A DNA stretch of 64,000 nt, from assembly GCA_011800155.1 (NCBI GenBank), contig CM022374.1, forward strand, positions 2,666,001 to 2,730,000. The letters run 5' to 3'. Made by a program: the position numbers and the translations under genes. This document shows positions 31,510 through 44,499 of this stretch, in pieces. The notes under the pieces were generated by a model. The model worked only from the letters and a program-made list of their open reading frames with translations, did not search any database and had not been told where the DNA came from. The stretch is from Flammulina velutipes (taxonomy: Eukaryota; Basidiomycota; Agaricomycetes; Agaricales; Physalacriaceae). The first letter of the stretch is position 1, and the number at the start of each line of letters is the position of its first letter.

Positions 31510-34500
31510 ATGTCGTCTCCACCGCTGGAGCTCCAGCCAGTCAACAAATTCTACGACCAAGAAGATGGCTCCACGCGCACTGTCTACGATGGCGCTGGCA
31601 GCGAGGTTGTTCAACTCGCTCGGACTATCACCAATGCATCTATAGCCAATCAGCATTTGGCAGAAGGCGATAACCCTTTCGAGGGCTCTACCGACCCCCG
31701 ACTCGATCCTCTTTCAGGAAAGTTCGACTACCATCTCTGGATTCGCTCAGTTTTGGGTCTCGCTCAGCGCGATCTCAACCGTCCTCGTCGCACAGCCGGT
31801 ATCAGTTACCGGGGCCTCAGCGCCTATGGTTTCGGCAAACCTACCGACTACCAGGCAACTGTTGGGAACTACCTTATGGGCGTGATCAGTGGCATACGCA
31901 GCTTGCAAGGCAATAAAGGACGCCGCATCGATATTCTCCGTGACTTCGAGGGTCTCGTTAAGCAAGGCGAGATGCTTGTGGTGCTCGGTCGTCCTGGCAG
32001 GCATGTATTCCATTAAGCACTTGCTGTCTCGCTGTCTAACATTTCCTCCTAGTGGCTGTACTACTCTCCTGAAGAGCATTGCTGGCGAGACACACGGTTA
32101 TTACATTGATGAAGGGGCTAAGCTCAACTACCAAGGTAAGCAACACTCACGTTTATCAAGTCACAGTGTCTGACGTCTTGTATAGGAATTCCATGGGAGA
32201 CTATGCACAAGGATTTCCGTGGCGAAGTCATTTACAACGCCGAAACGGACGTCCACTTCCCCAACCTGACAGTGGGCCAGACCTTGTCTTTTGCGGCTAG
32301 CGCCCGGACACCTCGCGCCCGCCTTGCTGGTATCTCCCGCGAGGCCTGGGCAGAGCACATGAAGGACGTCATCATGGCTGTTTTTGGTCTTTCGCATACA
32401 GTCAACACTAAAGTCGGCAACGACTTCATTCGTGGTGTTTCTGGTGGTGAACGCAAGCGTGTCAGTATCGCGGAAGCGGCTCTCAGTGGCAGCCCGCTGC
32501 AATGCTGGGATAACTCTACTCGCGGTCTTGACAGTGCCACGGCCTTGGAGTTCGTTAAGACGCTCCGTCTCTCAGCCAATTACACTGGTGCGGGCGCGGT
32601 TGTCGCCATCTATCAAGCTTCGCAGGATATTTACGATGTCAGTATCCTTGACTTTCTCGTGTGCCTTTGACTAACCCTTTGTAGATCTTCGACAAGGTTG
32701 TCGTTCTCTACGAAGGTCGCCAGATCTACTTTGGCCCCATCGGTAAAGCCAAGGAATTCTTCGTCGATATGGGATTCCACTGCCCGCCTCGTCAGACCAC
32801 TGCCGATTTCCTTACGTCTCTCACCAATCCCTCTGAAAGAGAGGTCAGGCCTGGTTTCGAGTCACGCGTGCCCCGCACTGCAGACGAATTTGCGAAGGCC
32901 TGGCAAGCAAGCAATGATAGGAAGGAACTTTTGCAGGAGATCGAAGCATTCGATCAAGAATTCCCTACCGGTGGTGACCAGCTGGCTAAATTCCGCGAGT
33001 CTCGCAAGAATGATCAGGCCAAGGGAATGTAAGTCGAGCTTTGCTATCATCTCAGGACGATACTCACCTACATATCAGGCGCTCGAAGTCCCCATACACC
33101 ATCTCCACGCCGATGCAAGTTCGTCTTTGCTTGAAGCGCGGTTTCCAGCGTCTTCAGGGAGATATGACGATCACCTTGAGCGGGGTCATTGGCAACAGCA
33201 TCATGGCCTTGATCATATCTAGCGTCTTCTATGACTTGCCCAACAATACCGGTTCCTTTTACAGTCGCGGTGCTCTACTTTTCTTTGCTGTTCTCATGAA
33301 CGCATTCAGCTCAGCGTTAGAGGTGCGGCATTCAACACATCAATTGTATATGTGCTTACACGTATTGCAGATTCTCAGTCTTTACGAGCAGCGTCCCATC
33401 GTCGAGAAACACGCTAGAATGGCTTTCTATCACCCAGCGTCTGAGGCCATCGCATCTATGATCACCGCCCTCCCAGCCAAAATCCTGTCAGCTCTTGGTG
33501 TCAACATCGTCTTGTACTTCATGACCAACCTTCGACGCGAAGCGGGAGCGTTCTTTATCTTCATGTTGTTCTCCTTCATGTGCACCCTGGCCATGTCGAT
33601 GGTTTTCCGAACGATTGGTTCTCTCTCCCGGACAATATCGCAGGCCATGGCTCCTGCCGCCGTGCTCATCCTCGCCCTCGTCATTTACACAGGCTTCGCC
33701 ATCCCCGTCGTATACATGGTCTCGTGGTTGCGATGGATCAATTATCTCAACCCAATAGCGTATGCCTTCGAGAGCTTGATGGCGAACGAATTTAGTGGTC
33801 GGGAGTATCCCTGCTCCGTCTTCGTTCCATCCGGCGGCCAGTACGACAGCATGGACATGGCGAACAAGATCTGTTCTACTCCCGGCGCCGAGGTTGGCTC
33901 GAGCATAGTTTCTGGTTCGCGTTACTTGTTATTGACCTATGAGTACTCGCGTACCCACATGTGGAGGTAAGCCTTCTGCTGCGGCTTTACTGGGGTCTCG
34001 CTAATAAACTATTCGCAGGAACCTTGGTATTCTGTTTGCGTTCATCATCTTCTTCTGCGGCGTCCATGTTTTCGCCACCGAGTACATCTCTGCTGCCAAA
34101 TCCAAGGGTGAAGTGCTCGTCTTCCGACGTGGTCACCTTCCCGCTTCTGCGAACAAGGCAGACGACGAAGAGTCGGCCTCAGACGCTAACGCCGAGGCCC
34201 ACACTACCGTTGTCCAGGACTCGAGGGAGGATAGCAGCATCAAGCTCCAGAAACAAACTGCGATCTTCCACTGGGAGGATGTTTGCTACGATATCAAGAT
34301 CAAGGGTGAACCTCGTCGTCTTTTGGACCACGTCAATGGATGGGTCCAACCTGGTACTCTCACTGCACTCATGGTATGCCTGCTCTTGTTCTTATCGTTG
34401 TCGTTCTGACATCAGCTGCTTAGGGCGCTTCTGGTGCTGGCAAGACCACTCTTCTTGACGTACTGGCCAGTAGAGTGACAATGGGTGTCGTCACCGGATC

Positions 34501-36396
34501 CATGCTTGTCGACGGCCACCATCGCGATGATTCGTTCCAGCGCAAGACCGGTTATGTTCAGCAACAAGATCTCCATCTTCAGACTTCAACCGTTCGCGAG
34601 GCGCTTCTCTTCAGTGCGCGACTCCGTCAACCTCACAGCGAATCGGACGAGGAGAAGGTTGCATATGTCAACGAGGTCATCCGCTTGTTGGAAATGGAAG
34701 CCTATGCAGATGCGGTTGTCGGTGTTCCTGGCGAAGGTCAGTCAACATTTTCAATGATTTTTTCTTTGCTGACATTATAATCAGGTCTGAATGTCGAGCA
34801 ACGCAAACGACTCACTATCGGTGTGGAACTCGCAGCCAAGCCTCAACTCCTACTCTTCCTCGATGAACCGACGTCGGGCTTGGACAGTCAAACCGCCTGG
34901 TCGATCTGCAAACTCCTCCGAAAGCTCGCTGCGAATGGACAAGCCATCCTCTGCACTATCCATCAACCGTCTGCTCTCCTCTTCCAAGAGTTCGATCGCC
35001 TCCTCTTCCTCACTCGCGGAGGCAGAACCGTCTACTATGGTGACATCGGTCCCAACTCGCGCACTCTCATCGACTACTTTGAACGCAATGGTGCTCCTGC
35101 CTGCCCTCCCGATGCCAATCCCGCTGAATGGATGCTTCACGTCATTGGTGCTGCTCCTGGTGCTGTCGCAGTCCGCGACTTCGTTGAAGTTTGGAATGGC
35201 AGTCCTGAGCTGGCAGAGGTTCAGGCGGAGCTTGTGAGGAAACGCGAACTGGCCAAGACCGTCGTCCAGGTGCACAACAAGGCGGCTGACAAGGAATTCG
35301 CTGCTCCGCTTTGGTACCAGTATGGACTTTGTTCGTACCGCGTCTTCCAACAGTACTGGAGAACCCCGTCGTACATCTACTCCAAGACCATCCTTTGTGT
35401 TGCCTCGGTAAGCTTTTGCCCTCTCTCCTCTTTCCACATCTCGCTAATGATGATGATTAGGCGCTATTCGTTGGTCTCTCCTTCCTAAACGCGGACAACA
35501 CCCTTCAAGGCCTCCAAAATCAAATGTTCGCCGTCTTCATGGTCCTCACCATCTTCAGCAATCTCGTCAACCAAATCATGCCTCACTTTGTCACCCAGCG
35601 CGCCCTATATGAAGTCCGTGAACGGCCGTCGAAGACGTACTCTTGGCAGGCTTTCATGCTCGCCAATATCACGGCCGAGATCCCATGGAACGCGTTGATG
35701 GCCGTCCTCATCTTCATCTGTTGGTACTATCCCATTGGCCTGTACCACAACGCCGAAGCCACGGATGCGGTGACCAGTCGCAGTGGTCTTGTCTTCCTCT
35801 TCGTTCTGAGCTTCCTGCTCTTCACGTCGACGTTCACGAACCTAGTCATTGCGGGTATTGATACGGCTGAGACGGCTGGTAATGTGGCGGCTTTGATGTT
35901 CATGCTTTGCTTAGTGTTTTGCGGGTATGTTGTATCTGTTTTTCACTTCGGTTCCTTCCTGACATTATCCTCTAGTGTTCTCGCCTCCCCCGATGATTTC
36001 CCGCGTTTCTGGATCTTCATGTATCGCGTTTCGCCTTTGACCTACCTGGTGAATGGGATCCTGACGACCAGTCTGGCCAATAGTCCCGCAGTGTGCTCAG
36101 CCGTTGAGATCTCTACCATCCAACCTCCCAGCAACATGACGTGTGGCGAATATCTAGCCCCGTACATCGCCTCTGTAGGAGATGGTGTCGTCAGCAATCC
36201 CGCTGCCACTGCCGATTGCCAGTTCTGTTCCATCACGTCGACGAATAGTTTCTTGGCTGCCATCGGTGTGAACTTCGACAACAGGTGGAGGGACTATGGA
36301 CTCCTTTGGGTTTACATCATCTTCAACATTTTCGGAGCGTTGTTCTTGTATTGGTTGGCGCGGGTGCCCAAGGGGTCTAAGGTTAAGAAGGAGTGA
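31510..36396 (+). CDS. Full-size PDR-type ABC transporter (ABCG), copy B
   Basis: Eleven exons (31510-32000, 32053-32135, 32186-32637, 32685-33028, 33079-33322, 33371-33966, 34019-34373, 34424-34736, 34785-35407, 35461-35924, 35976-36396) give 1461 aa, a normal PDR length. NBD1: Walker A 160-168, signature VSGGERKR and degenerate Walker B WDNSTRG. NBD2: Walker [10 protein letters not shown] at 856-864, LNVEQ signature near 961 and an intact LDEPTSG. Two six-helix membrane domains follow the NBDs, and the last extracellular loop has paired Cys residues. The likely role is efflux of hydrophobic toxins at the plasma membrane. Intron 1 begins with GC, where copy A has GT at the same site. Copies A and B are inverted and 16 kb apart. 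Confidence 0.94.
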
Positions 36397-36815
36397 AAAC
36401 GGACATCTTTCTTCATGTTTCTCCAGCATCATCACATGTAGACTTATATAGACACTCGTTTGGCTCCGGTTCCCATTTTACTACAGCATTTATCCTAATA
36501 TCTCCATTTTACGTGTCTTTACGCCACATTTATCCTCGCACACAGAATCATCATCTATGATTATATGGACTTGTTGCGACGTGTGTTATTGAGCTACTTG
36601 CAACTTACGCTGAGCCCGTGCTAGGCCTGTCATGTTCCATGCGACTTGGTTAGCTGAGTACTATTCAGTAGACGGGGACGATTTACAAACGAACTGACAC
36701 TTTTACCAAGGGTTTCCGAACCGTCATAATGATACAAGAGTATATTAAATGTTGCAAAATATATCGAATACATACACAGCAGTAGAGAGAGCACAATTCA
36801 CTATACCAACCCTAG
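36397..36815. other. Convergent 3' flanks of ABC transporter B and CTR9
   Basis: 419 bp without ORFs, AT-rich. It contains a TGTGGCGTA motif on the minus strand (36530-36538). Confidence 0.55.
36530..36538 (-). other. TGTGGCGYA 3'-flank motif, copy 4
   Basis: TGTGGCGTA on the minus strand, 278 bp beyond the CTR9 stop, same strand. Confidence 0.45.
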
Positions 36816-39800
36816 TCAAGAAACATCCATCTGATTCTCCTGGGGAGTCGTCTCTTCCTCCTCATCCGTATCCGAAACAAACGCTTTACTCTTACTACAG
36901 AAAAAAGGCATCAGCTCATGACTCATACACCACAAAGAAAACGACGTACAACTTCTTTTGCTTCGGGTTAGTCGCTTCATCCTCCTCTTCCTCGTCCCTC
37001 ACCACCCTCTTCTTCGTCCTCTTCTTCGTAGGTTTCTCAAGTTGCTCATCGTCCTCACTCTTGACGTCCTCCTGGTCCTCCTTCTTTTTCAGCTTACCCC
37101 GTCTCTTCTTTTTCGGCTCCCCTTCGCCAGCCTCATCACCACTGACCACCGCTTTCTCCTCCCGAGGCTTTCTTGCGCGCTTCGTCTTCGGTTTCTTCTC
37201 ATCTTCGTCACTCTCCAAAGCAGTACGTTCTTGCAGCCACGCCAACGTCTGCTCACGTTCAGCGCGCCTCTTTTCTGTCAGTTCCGCTTGCTCTTTCGCA
37301 TGGCGCTCTTTCTTTTCACGCTATGGAACCAAAGGTGTCAGTGCCCATATACTAGCCACTCGAAAGCTCGACATACCTCTTCTGCGTCTTTGCGATCTTG
37401 CTCCGCCTGCCGCGCCTGCCTAGCAGTAGATAATTTGGCTTGAGTCCGGTCCTCGTACTCCTTCTGCGTCGCAAGATGCTCATCTCCTTTCCGCAGCATG
37501 TTGTCTCCGTACTTTCGCCGTTGGTCTGCAATGTCCCGGCTGTATGGAACCATCGAAGCCTTATCCGAAGCCAGCGAAGCAAACAACCTGAGAGCACCAA
37601 TTCAATGAACTGTATACCCCAAGAGACGGTGATAGACGTACTTCTGTGCTTGTGCAGCTTGGTCAATGACATGTTGGAGATCATGCAACCTACGCTTCGC
37701 AGGATCAATTGAGAACATCATCTCGGCGGATTTCTGCTGGATCATTGCAATATTATACATAACGGCTTTGTCACTTGGCGAAAGGTGGAGCGCCTATTCA
37801 GCCATTCTTGTGAGTAAGTCATAGGTTCATGCTCGCAAAAACTCACCTTCTGGGCATACTGCAAGGCCTTCTCCATGGCTTTATACGATTGATCTTTCGT
37901 AGCCTTGGCGTACCACGATCGACACAAACACAACAGAACCGATTCGTTTTGTCCGTCGTAGAACCGCGACGCAGTTTCATACTCCACGCTTATCGTAAGC
38001 GAAAAGTCCGCACCAGTTAGGAAAGGAACTCACGTTCTCAATCGCACGGTCGTACTCATCTCTGGAGTAATAACAGTGACCCATATTGAAGTAGACGTTG
38101 CCATCGTTCATGGATTCCCGCACTTTGCCGAACACGTCCAGAGCCTCGCGAACATTACGCATCCTCTTCGCAGGTTCCTCCGCGGGACCACCGCTTAGTA
38201 CTCCAAAGGCGTCTTCAGCAGTTATAATCGCAAGTCCCTGGGCCGCAAAAGCACAGGTAACATCCAAATGTAGCGCCTTCTCGTAGAATTCAGCGGATCG
38301 CTGAAAGTTCCGTCGACGTTCCTCGGTTCCCTTCGAGCTTGTGTCGCGACTCTCCCGTGCTTGTTGATACAGTATCCATCCCGCAGCGCACAAAGAATAA
38401 ACATCGTGTTTGTCATGGTCCTTCAGTGTGCCAAAGACAAAATCTTTTGCTGGTTTATGAAGGCCACTATGGGTAAGGAAGTACGTGTAAAACGCTCGGA
38501 CGTTGAGATCGGAGCCGTTGGATGAGAGGGCCTGTTTGAGTAAATCGTGCGCCTCATTGTTTCGCCGTAGATTGGTCAACATCTGAGCTTGTCGTACTTT
38601 TGCTGGGAGGAATGTCAACATATGTTGTGCACAGGAAAGTGACAATGAACGAACCATCGACATACTCCGGATGACGGGTAAGCAGTTTCTCGTACGCATC
38701 CCTCGCCAGATCGTCCTCCCCCAATTCCTCGTACACCCTGGCCAGATTGTATAGGATCGTCGTAGACAAGCCCTCCGCCTCAGAACCCGCGTTCGTTGCT
38801 TTTATCAAAGATCCCTCGTACAACACCCGCGCCTCCTTCCAGTCGTCTGACAAATGCTTCATCACAGCCAGGTTGTTCAGCAACCGGACTTCTGTAGCAG
38901 CAGCCGTAGGGGTGGGCGCAGCCGATTGGCATATCTTGACGGCCTCCGTCACCGCAGCGGCCGTCTTGTTCAGATTCTCTTTCTGCCAGAGTGATGCGAT
39001 TTCTACGAACATATCCAAATCTTCGCCGATAACTCTCGAAATCTTGGTTCGAGAGTTACCGTTGACTTTTGCGTCGCCTCCGTCGATGTGCCGTGTTATT
39101 CGATCAAAGAGCTCGCGAGCACGGACTTGCTCCTGGGCATTATCGGCGGGGGTCATCTCCGGACGAGGGACCACACGAAGGGAGGCAAGGATGGCTGTGG
39201 CTTCTAAACATTCTTGAGGCTTGATAGCGTTCGCGAGAGTATCCAGAGTATGGATGGCACCAGGATATTCGCCTGCAAAGAATTAGTAATGGTGAATAGC
39301 CCCCACGACGAACTCACCAATTTGAATTTGCAGTTGCGCTAATCCTAGATTTGCAAAAATATTTTTCTTCTGGCCGTCCTGGGCGGTTTGGTAGTGTTTC
39401 AGGGCCTCAGAAAAGCGCTCCTGTGTATGGGCAACACGTCCAGCGCGGACATAGCCATCGGTGAGGATTGTAAGCGTGTCTGCATATTGAATAGTGCGCT
39501 CAGCAAGTTTTAGCGCCTGGGTTTATTTAGGTCAAAAGATCCCGTAAAAAGTTGAGACGAAGATCTTACGCGCTTTAAATCATGTTTTTGTAAAAACAGT
39601 TCGCAGAGAACGTTCGAAGCAGCCGCACTGCTCTGTTTTGAATCTTTGAAAGCCTTTTCGACGGACTTTATGCCCATCTGATATGCGGCCAAACGTTCCT
39701 GCTCAGGTAGATGTTCGTTCTTGCTTGAGTTTATGGATTCAAGCCCAAGAAGAAGTTGCGTGCTCCATTCATCCGGGTTCTAGAGACAGTCAGGAAGCCT

Positions 39801-40713
39801 GTATAGCTAGAGTCGAGTATTACTCACCACTTCCACGCTTCTCTCCCAAGCCGCTTTTGCTTTGGAATGGTTGCCCATGGCCCAATAGCACAGACCAATA
39901 CCAATGCGAGGGTCAGGTCGAGTCTTGGGATTCATCCGCAGAACTTGTTGGAAGAGATTGAGAGCCTGTGGATAGCTTCGACGCGCATAGAGAATGCGAG
40001 CCTTGCCCATGAGCGCGACAACGTTCGTTGGTTTCTCGGTAAGTACGGCTTCGAAAGAGCGCATAGCATCGTCCATAGATCGGGTTGCCAGCAGCTGGAC
40101 ACCTGCGAAGGTTGAGGATAGCACTCGAAAATATGGTAATGTACGCACCTCGCGTCAAGAATGCCATGGTGCCAGTAAATGCTACTTCGTTCACAGAGTA
40201 CGCTTTGTTGAGCAAAGCCGCAGCTTCGCCATACCATTCGTCCTTTGTTTTCGTTGTTTTCAGGATATCCTGGGCTACAAGGTCGATGAGATGTATTCAA
40301 CAGTGGTATGGTTATCCTTACTGGCGTCTCGGAATCGCATTTTCGGTGCTGTGCGAGCTTGCGCAACCTGGATATTGGCAAGCAGCGCATATATTGGCGC
40401 GAGGGTAAATTCAGTGGTGTCCGCAACAGCAGCTATACATATTTTAGCACATCTTCAGAGAAATAACTGTGGATCGCGTACCAGCGACTGCGGCTCGTCC
40501 TATCTGCTCTGCAGCACTCAGATAGCCACTCCGCCAGTATTCCGACGCCAGTTTCGTCCATACCGACGCCTTGGGATGGCCTTCATTGAGCAAGTCGAGT
40601 ATGTCCTTTGGGTCGGGATCCAAATGGTCAAGGTCGACGGTGATGACCTCCTGGCTGCCAAGCTCGATGTCGACAGTCCTCCCAGTGGTATTGGACTCCT
40701 CGACGACGTCCAT
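36816..40713 (-). CDS. CTR9: CTR9, TPR scaffold of the Paf1 transcription-elongation complex
   Basis: Thirteen exons (40482-40713, 40322-40432, 40149-40274, 39828-40102, 39570-39779, 39318-39516, 38655-39272, 38034-38602, 37847-37981, 37642-37793, 37377-37587, 36950-37320, 36816-36894) give 1095 aa, close to yeast Ctr9. The N-terminus has the family start (VDIELGSQEVITVDLDHL). Most of the protein is tandem tetratricopeptide repeats, e.g. VVALMGKARILYARRSYPQAL and NVYFNMGHCYYSRDEYDRAIEN. The C-terminal 180 residues are a charged Lys/Glu coiled coil (REKKERHAKEQAELTEKRR) and acidic/basic tail typical of CTR9. The complex rides with RNA polymerase II and promotes H2B ubiquitination and H3K4 methylation. 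An upstream in-frame ATG at 40818 exists, but the family start fits 40713. Confidence 0.93.
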
Positions 40714-41298
40714 AACGCGTTCAATAGTCCTTGTCGTTGTCCAGCACGACGAGCTCAATGGCGTGCAGAGCCAAGTCGTCCCTGTGATGACAAAGCCAAT
40801 GTTTACGTCATTGCTCATCTGAATAAATTGCTCCCACGCTCACCTTGCTTATGCTTTTCTTCAGCTTTACACTGCAAGCTCTTTGGTTCGGTAAATGCTC
40901 GTTGTCTCTTCCATTGAAATATCTATCGCCAAGCTGCGGTGGTGGAGTTCGGCCTGATCACAATGTGGCCCAGAATAAGCTCTGGAGAAACTCGAAGCTT
41001 TGGGGGATGGTTGCCATCAAGGTTAACGCGTGTCATACGCTTCCGGGGACTGTCCAAAGAGACGCTTCATCCTAGGCTCGTCACATGAAAGACTTATTTT
41101 TGTTCACGAGAACGACGCAACAGCTACGGACCGTGTCTCTTTCCGGACCCTTATCGGTTATGCTGAAAACCTCTCTTCGTCGAGGGAGCAACCATATCCT
41201 TAGATTCTCCGAGCACCACTGGATTTTGTCTATAAATCCTGCGTTGCAATGGCCTGGAGACAGCATCCGCCACAGGTCCCACTACCAACCGTCTTATC
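40714..41298. promoter_or_regulatory. Divergent upstream region of CTR9 and the GH7 cellulase
   Basis: 585 bp between start codons. A TATA-like TCTATAAAT occurs at about 41228, roughly 70 bp before the cellulase ATG, a normal core-promoter distance. I could not place a specific activator or repressor site. Confidence 0.45.
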
Positions 41299-42787
41299 AT
41301 GTTCGACAAATCAGCACTGATCTCTCTGACGTTCCTTTCTGTTGCTTACGCGCAAAAGGTTGGGACGCTCACACCAGAGACTCACCCCACACTCTCTGTC
41401 CAGGAATGTACCGCCCCCGGTAGCTGCAGGACCCTCGTAAGCCTTTTAACTCGTCGTCCAATTATTCTCATCTAACGCTACTATCATACCAGTCCCGCTC
41501 CGTCGTTTTGGACTCTAACTGGCGCTGGCTTCACAGCACCCAAGGTTCCAACAACTGTTACGACGGCAACGAGTGGGACACCTCCCTCTGCCCCGACCCA
41601 GAGACCTGTGCCTCCAACTGTGCCCTCGATGGCGCAGACTACTCTGGCACATACGGTATCACCGCCTCCGGAAACTCTCTCAAGCTTCAATTCGTCACGG
41701 AAGGCCAATATTCCACTAACATCGGTTCCCGTGTCTACCTCCTGGAAGACGAGAACAACTACCAGATGTTCAACCTCAAAAACCAGGAATTCACCTTCGA
41801 CGTCGATGTTTCTGAGCTTCCATGCGGTCTCAACGGTGCCCTCTACTTCGTAGAGATGGCTGCTGACGGTGGCAAGTCTGCCTTCGCAACCAACGAGGCA
41901 GGCGCCAAGTACGGGACAGGCTACTGCGACTCTCAGTGCCCTCATGATATCAAGTTCATTAACGGTGCTGTACGTGATTAAGTTTCGATCTCCTCAACAC
42001 GAAAATAGTACTCAAATTAATACAGGCCAACGTTATCGACTGGGCGCCTTCGCCGAATGACACGAATGCCGGCACTGGTTCATACGGCACTTGCTGTGCT
42101 GAGATGGACATCTGGGAGGCCAACTCCATCTCCACCGCCTACACCCCACACGTCTGCACGGTCGCAGGCCAGTCACGATGCGAGGGTACCGACTGCGGCG
42201 ATGGCGATGAGCGCTACAACGGAGTTTGCGACAAAGACGGCTGCGATTTCAACTCCTACCGCATGGGCGACAAGACCTTCTACGGCGAGGGCCTTACCGT
42301 CGACACCTCCAAACCCTTTACCGTCGTCACTCAGTTCATCACCGCCGACAACACCTCCTCTGGTGCCCTCGTCGAGATCCGTCGCGTCTACGTCCAGGAT
42401 GGCCAGGTCATCGAAAACTCCGTCACCAACATCCCCGGCCTCGACGAGTACGACTCTATCACCGAAGAGTTCTGTACCAACCAGAAGACCGTCTTCGAAG
42501 ACACCAACTCCTTTGGTGACCGCGGCGGTCTTGCTGCTATGGGTGATGCCTACGAGAACGGCATGGTTTTGGTCATGAGTTTGTGGGACGACCACGCTGT
42601 CAACATGTTGTGGCTCGACAGCACCTACCCCACTGACGCCGACCCATCCAAGCCAGGCATTGCTCGCGGAACATGCGCCACCGATTCCGGCAAGCCTGAG
42701 GATGTTGAGGCGAACCACCCGGGCGCCACTGTCATCTACTCCAACATCAAGTACGGTCCCATCGGATCTACCTACGCTTCTGCTTAA
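41299..42787 (+). CDS. cel7: GH7 cellobiohydrolase, no cellulose-binding module
   Basis: Three exons (41299-41436, 41493-41969, 42026-42787) give 458 aa. A signal peptide (cleavage likely after SVAYA, residue 18) leads into [14 protein letters not shown], the usual mature start with a Gln. The catalytic triad is in [11 protein letters not shown]: nucleophile Glu231, Asp233 and acid/base Glu236. Many Cys residues form the family's disulfides. The enzyme cuts cellobiose from cellulose reducing ends, outside the cell. It stops directly after the catalytic domain (GPIGSTYAS), so there is no linker or CBM1, as in many white-rot paralogues. Introns are few and coding usage is strongly C-ended, suggesting high expression. 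Confidence 0.96.
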
Positions 42788-43169
42788 ATGTATGTATCTT
42801 TCTGCATGTCTCTGGCAGGATCTAACCCACCTTTTCAGCTGTAGCCATATCTCCCCATTCATTTCGTCTCATTGTGTAAGTATACCCTGGTAAAAGGGCG
42901 ATGAGCATCATAGCGTATTCAAATGATATCCGATTGCAATATTGATAACATGCGCGAGGGGAAACATGTATAGTAAGTACTTGGGACAAGCATTGTTGAT
43001 ACGACCGCAACTTGAAGATCTTCTCGAAGAAAAAATAGACTGCTACGTCTGCGGGACACGCATACGCAATCAGTAGTGCTTCATTGCTGGATAAACATAT
43101 CGTAAATATTACTCTCTTATCTTATAAAGTACCAAAACCCCACGTAAATACATGAAACGCACTGGGATC
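42788..43169. other. Convergent intergenic region
   Basis: 382 bp, AT-rich, no ORF, between the cellulase stop and the first DUF7918 gene. Confidence 0.5.
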
Positions 43170-44314
43170 CTAAATGCGTATCAGTATCAGGGCAGTCGAC
43201 GTTGAACTTGAGGACGCACAAATATCAATAATATCTTCTCGGCGAACCTCTGTCTTGACCTTCGTCGCTCCAGGTTCCCGTTTGACCTTCTTCTTTCGCA
43301 ACCGGGCCAGCTTTGCCTAAAGAAAAACGAGCTCAGTTTATATGAATCCAGAACCATAGAATACTGTGTCCCACCTCTAATTTGGCGATATCGTCTTCCG
43401 AGTCGTCGGATGATATATCGATTATATCCTCGCTAGGCGCTGGGCGCTTATTAGACGTCGAAGGGATGGGCTGCGGCGGAGGTGTTGCTGGAGGTGCAAT
43501 CCCGTTTGCTTGGAGCATAGCTGCTCAAGTTTAAGACAACTTCTTGACCGAAGCAAAATGTCATACCAAGTGGTCGATATCGGAATGCGACGGTTAAGAG
43601 GCACGTTACTTTGGTGACTCTCTGGTGGGCGCTTGGTGGCACTACTTTCTCAGCACCTAAACTGAGAAAATTTCAGATTCCGAGGGGTGTGAATTCCAAG
43701 TAGACGTTGGGGCCATACCCTGCACGGTGTGTGACTGCCTTCTTCGATCTCTCATGAACCTTGCCAACTTCTTTGAAGGAAGGAGACGAATACGCTGTCC
43801 TTGCGCCAAGGATGACATGCCAATGTTCTATACGTATCTCCCCAACTTCCGAGGCGGCAGTGGTTTGCAGGAGGGAGTCGTCATCTGGTCAAATTAAACT
43901 GGAGGAACTCGTGATCCATGCTTAAGACCCACCACTGAGCTGTAAACCAGCAAAAACAAGTGGTCTTATGGTAGTTGGGGACGTGGAAACACCAGTGCAT
44001 GACACAGAGTTGAGAGGAGCTTGACCAAATCGAGTGGCAGAGTTAGTTAATATCTGGCCTCTGGCGTAGGCTCCATCGAGATAGAAGTAGGTCGAAGTGT
44101 CGTATACATTGTGCTCGTGCTTCAAATGAAGTTGAAATTCCTATAGTTTTCGTCAACGCAAGTAGAAGAAACTCTATGTCTCAATCACCTTTCCTGCCTC
44201 TGAGGGTATCCAGCAAGTAATTTTGTCATTTTCTTCGTCCAAGTCTTCACCATACTCCGGCAATGCTTTACCGTCGACGGTGACCCAGGCAGAGATCGAA
44301 CCTCGTTTAACCAT
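43170..44314 (-). CDS. DUF7918 protein, paralogue 1
   Basis: Six exons (44189-44314, 43933-44140, 43719-43884, 43567-43661, 43375-43520, 43170-43316) give 295 aa. The start MVKRGSISAWVTVDGKALPEYG and the CWIPSEAGK exon end, then ...FRYRPLG and LQANGIAP, match the basidiomycete family annotated as DUF7918; its function is unknown. After a Pro-rich linker comes SNKRPAP and EDIIDISSDDSEDD. A hydrophobic core followed by Ser and acidic residues looks like a SUMO-interaction motif. The basic end AKLARLRKKKVKRE could be a nuclear signal, and a second IIDI sits in the tail. All six exon lengths are close to those of paralogues 2-4. The last 15 residues are poorly supported. Confidence 0.75.
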
Positions 44315-44499
44315 GGTGGTTGCAATGGAAGAAGGCCCGGACCGTTCGGGCCGGAATACAAAAAGAGATTGTCGCTTGCTAGCAAGGTGGTATGCAGTAC
44401 ATTTCAATGGAACATTGAATAATTGATAACAATGTATTTTCCCGTTACAAGACTAGTACTTTCCTTGAGTCGGCTACTGGGCGCACCAAACCACTGGTA

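Noticed and set aside
31435..31656. ORF on the minus strand at the 5' end of ABC transporter B (and a related one at 14983-15585 over copy A)
   Set aside because: Antisense shadows of the paralogous first exons.
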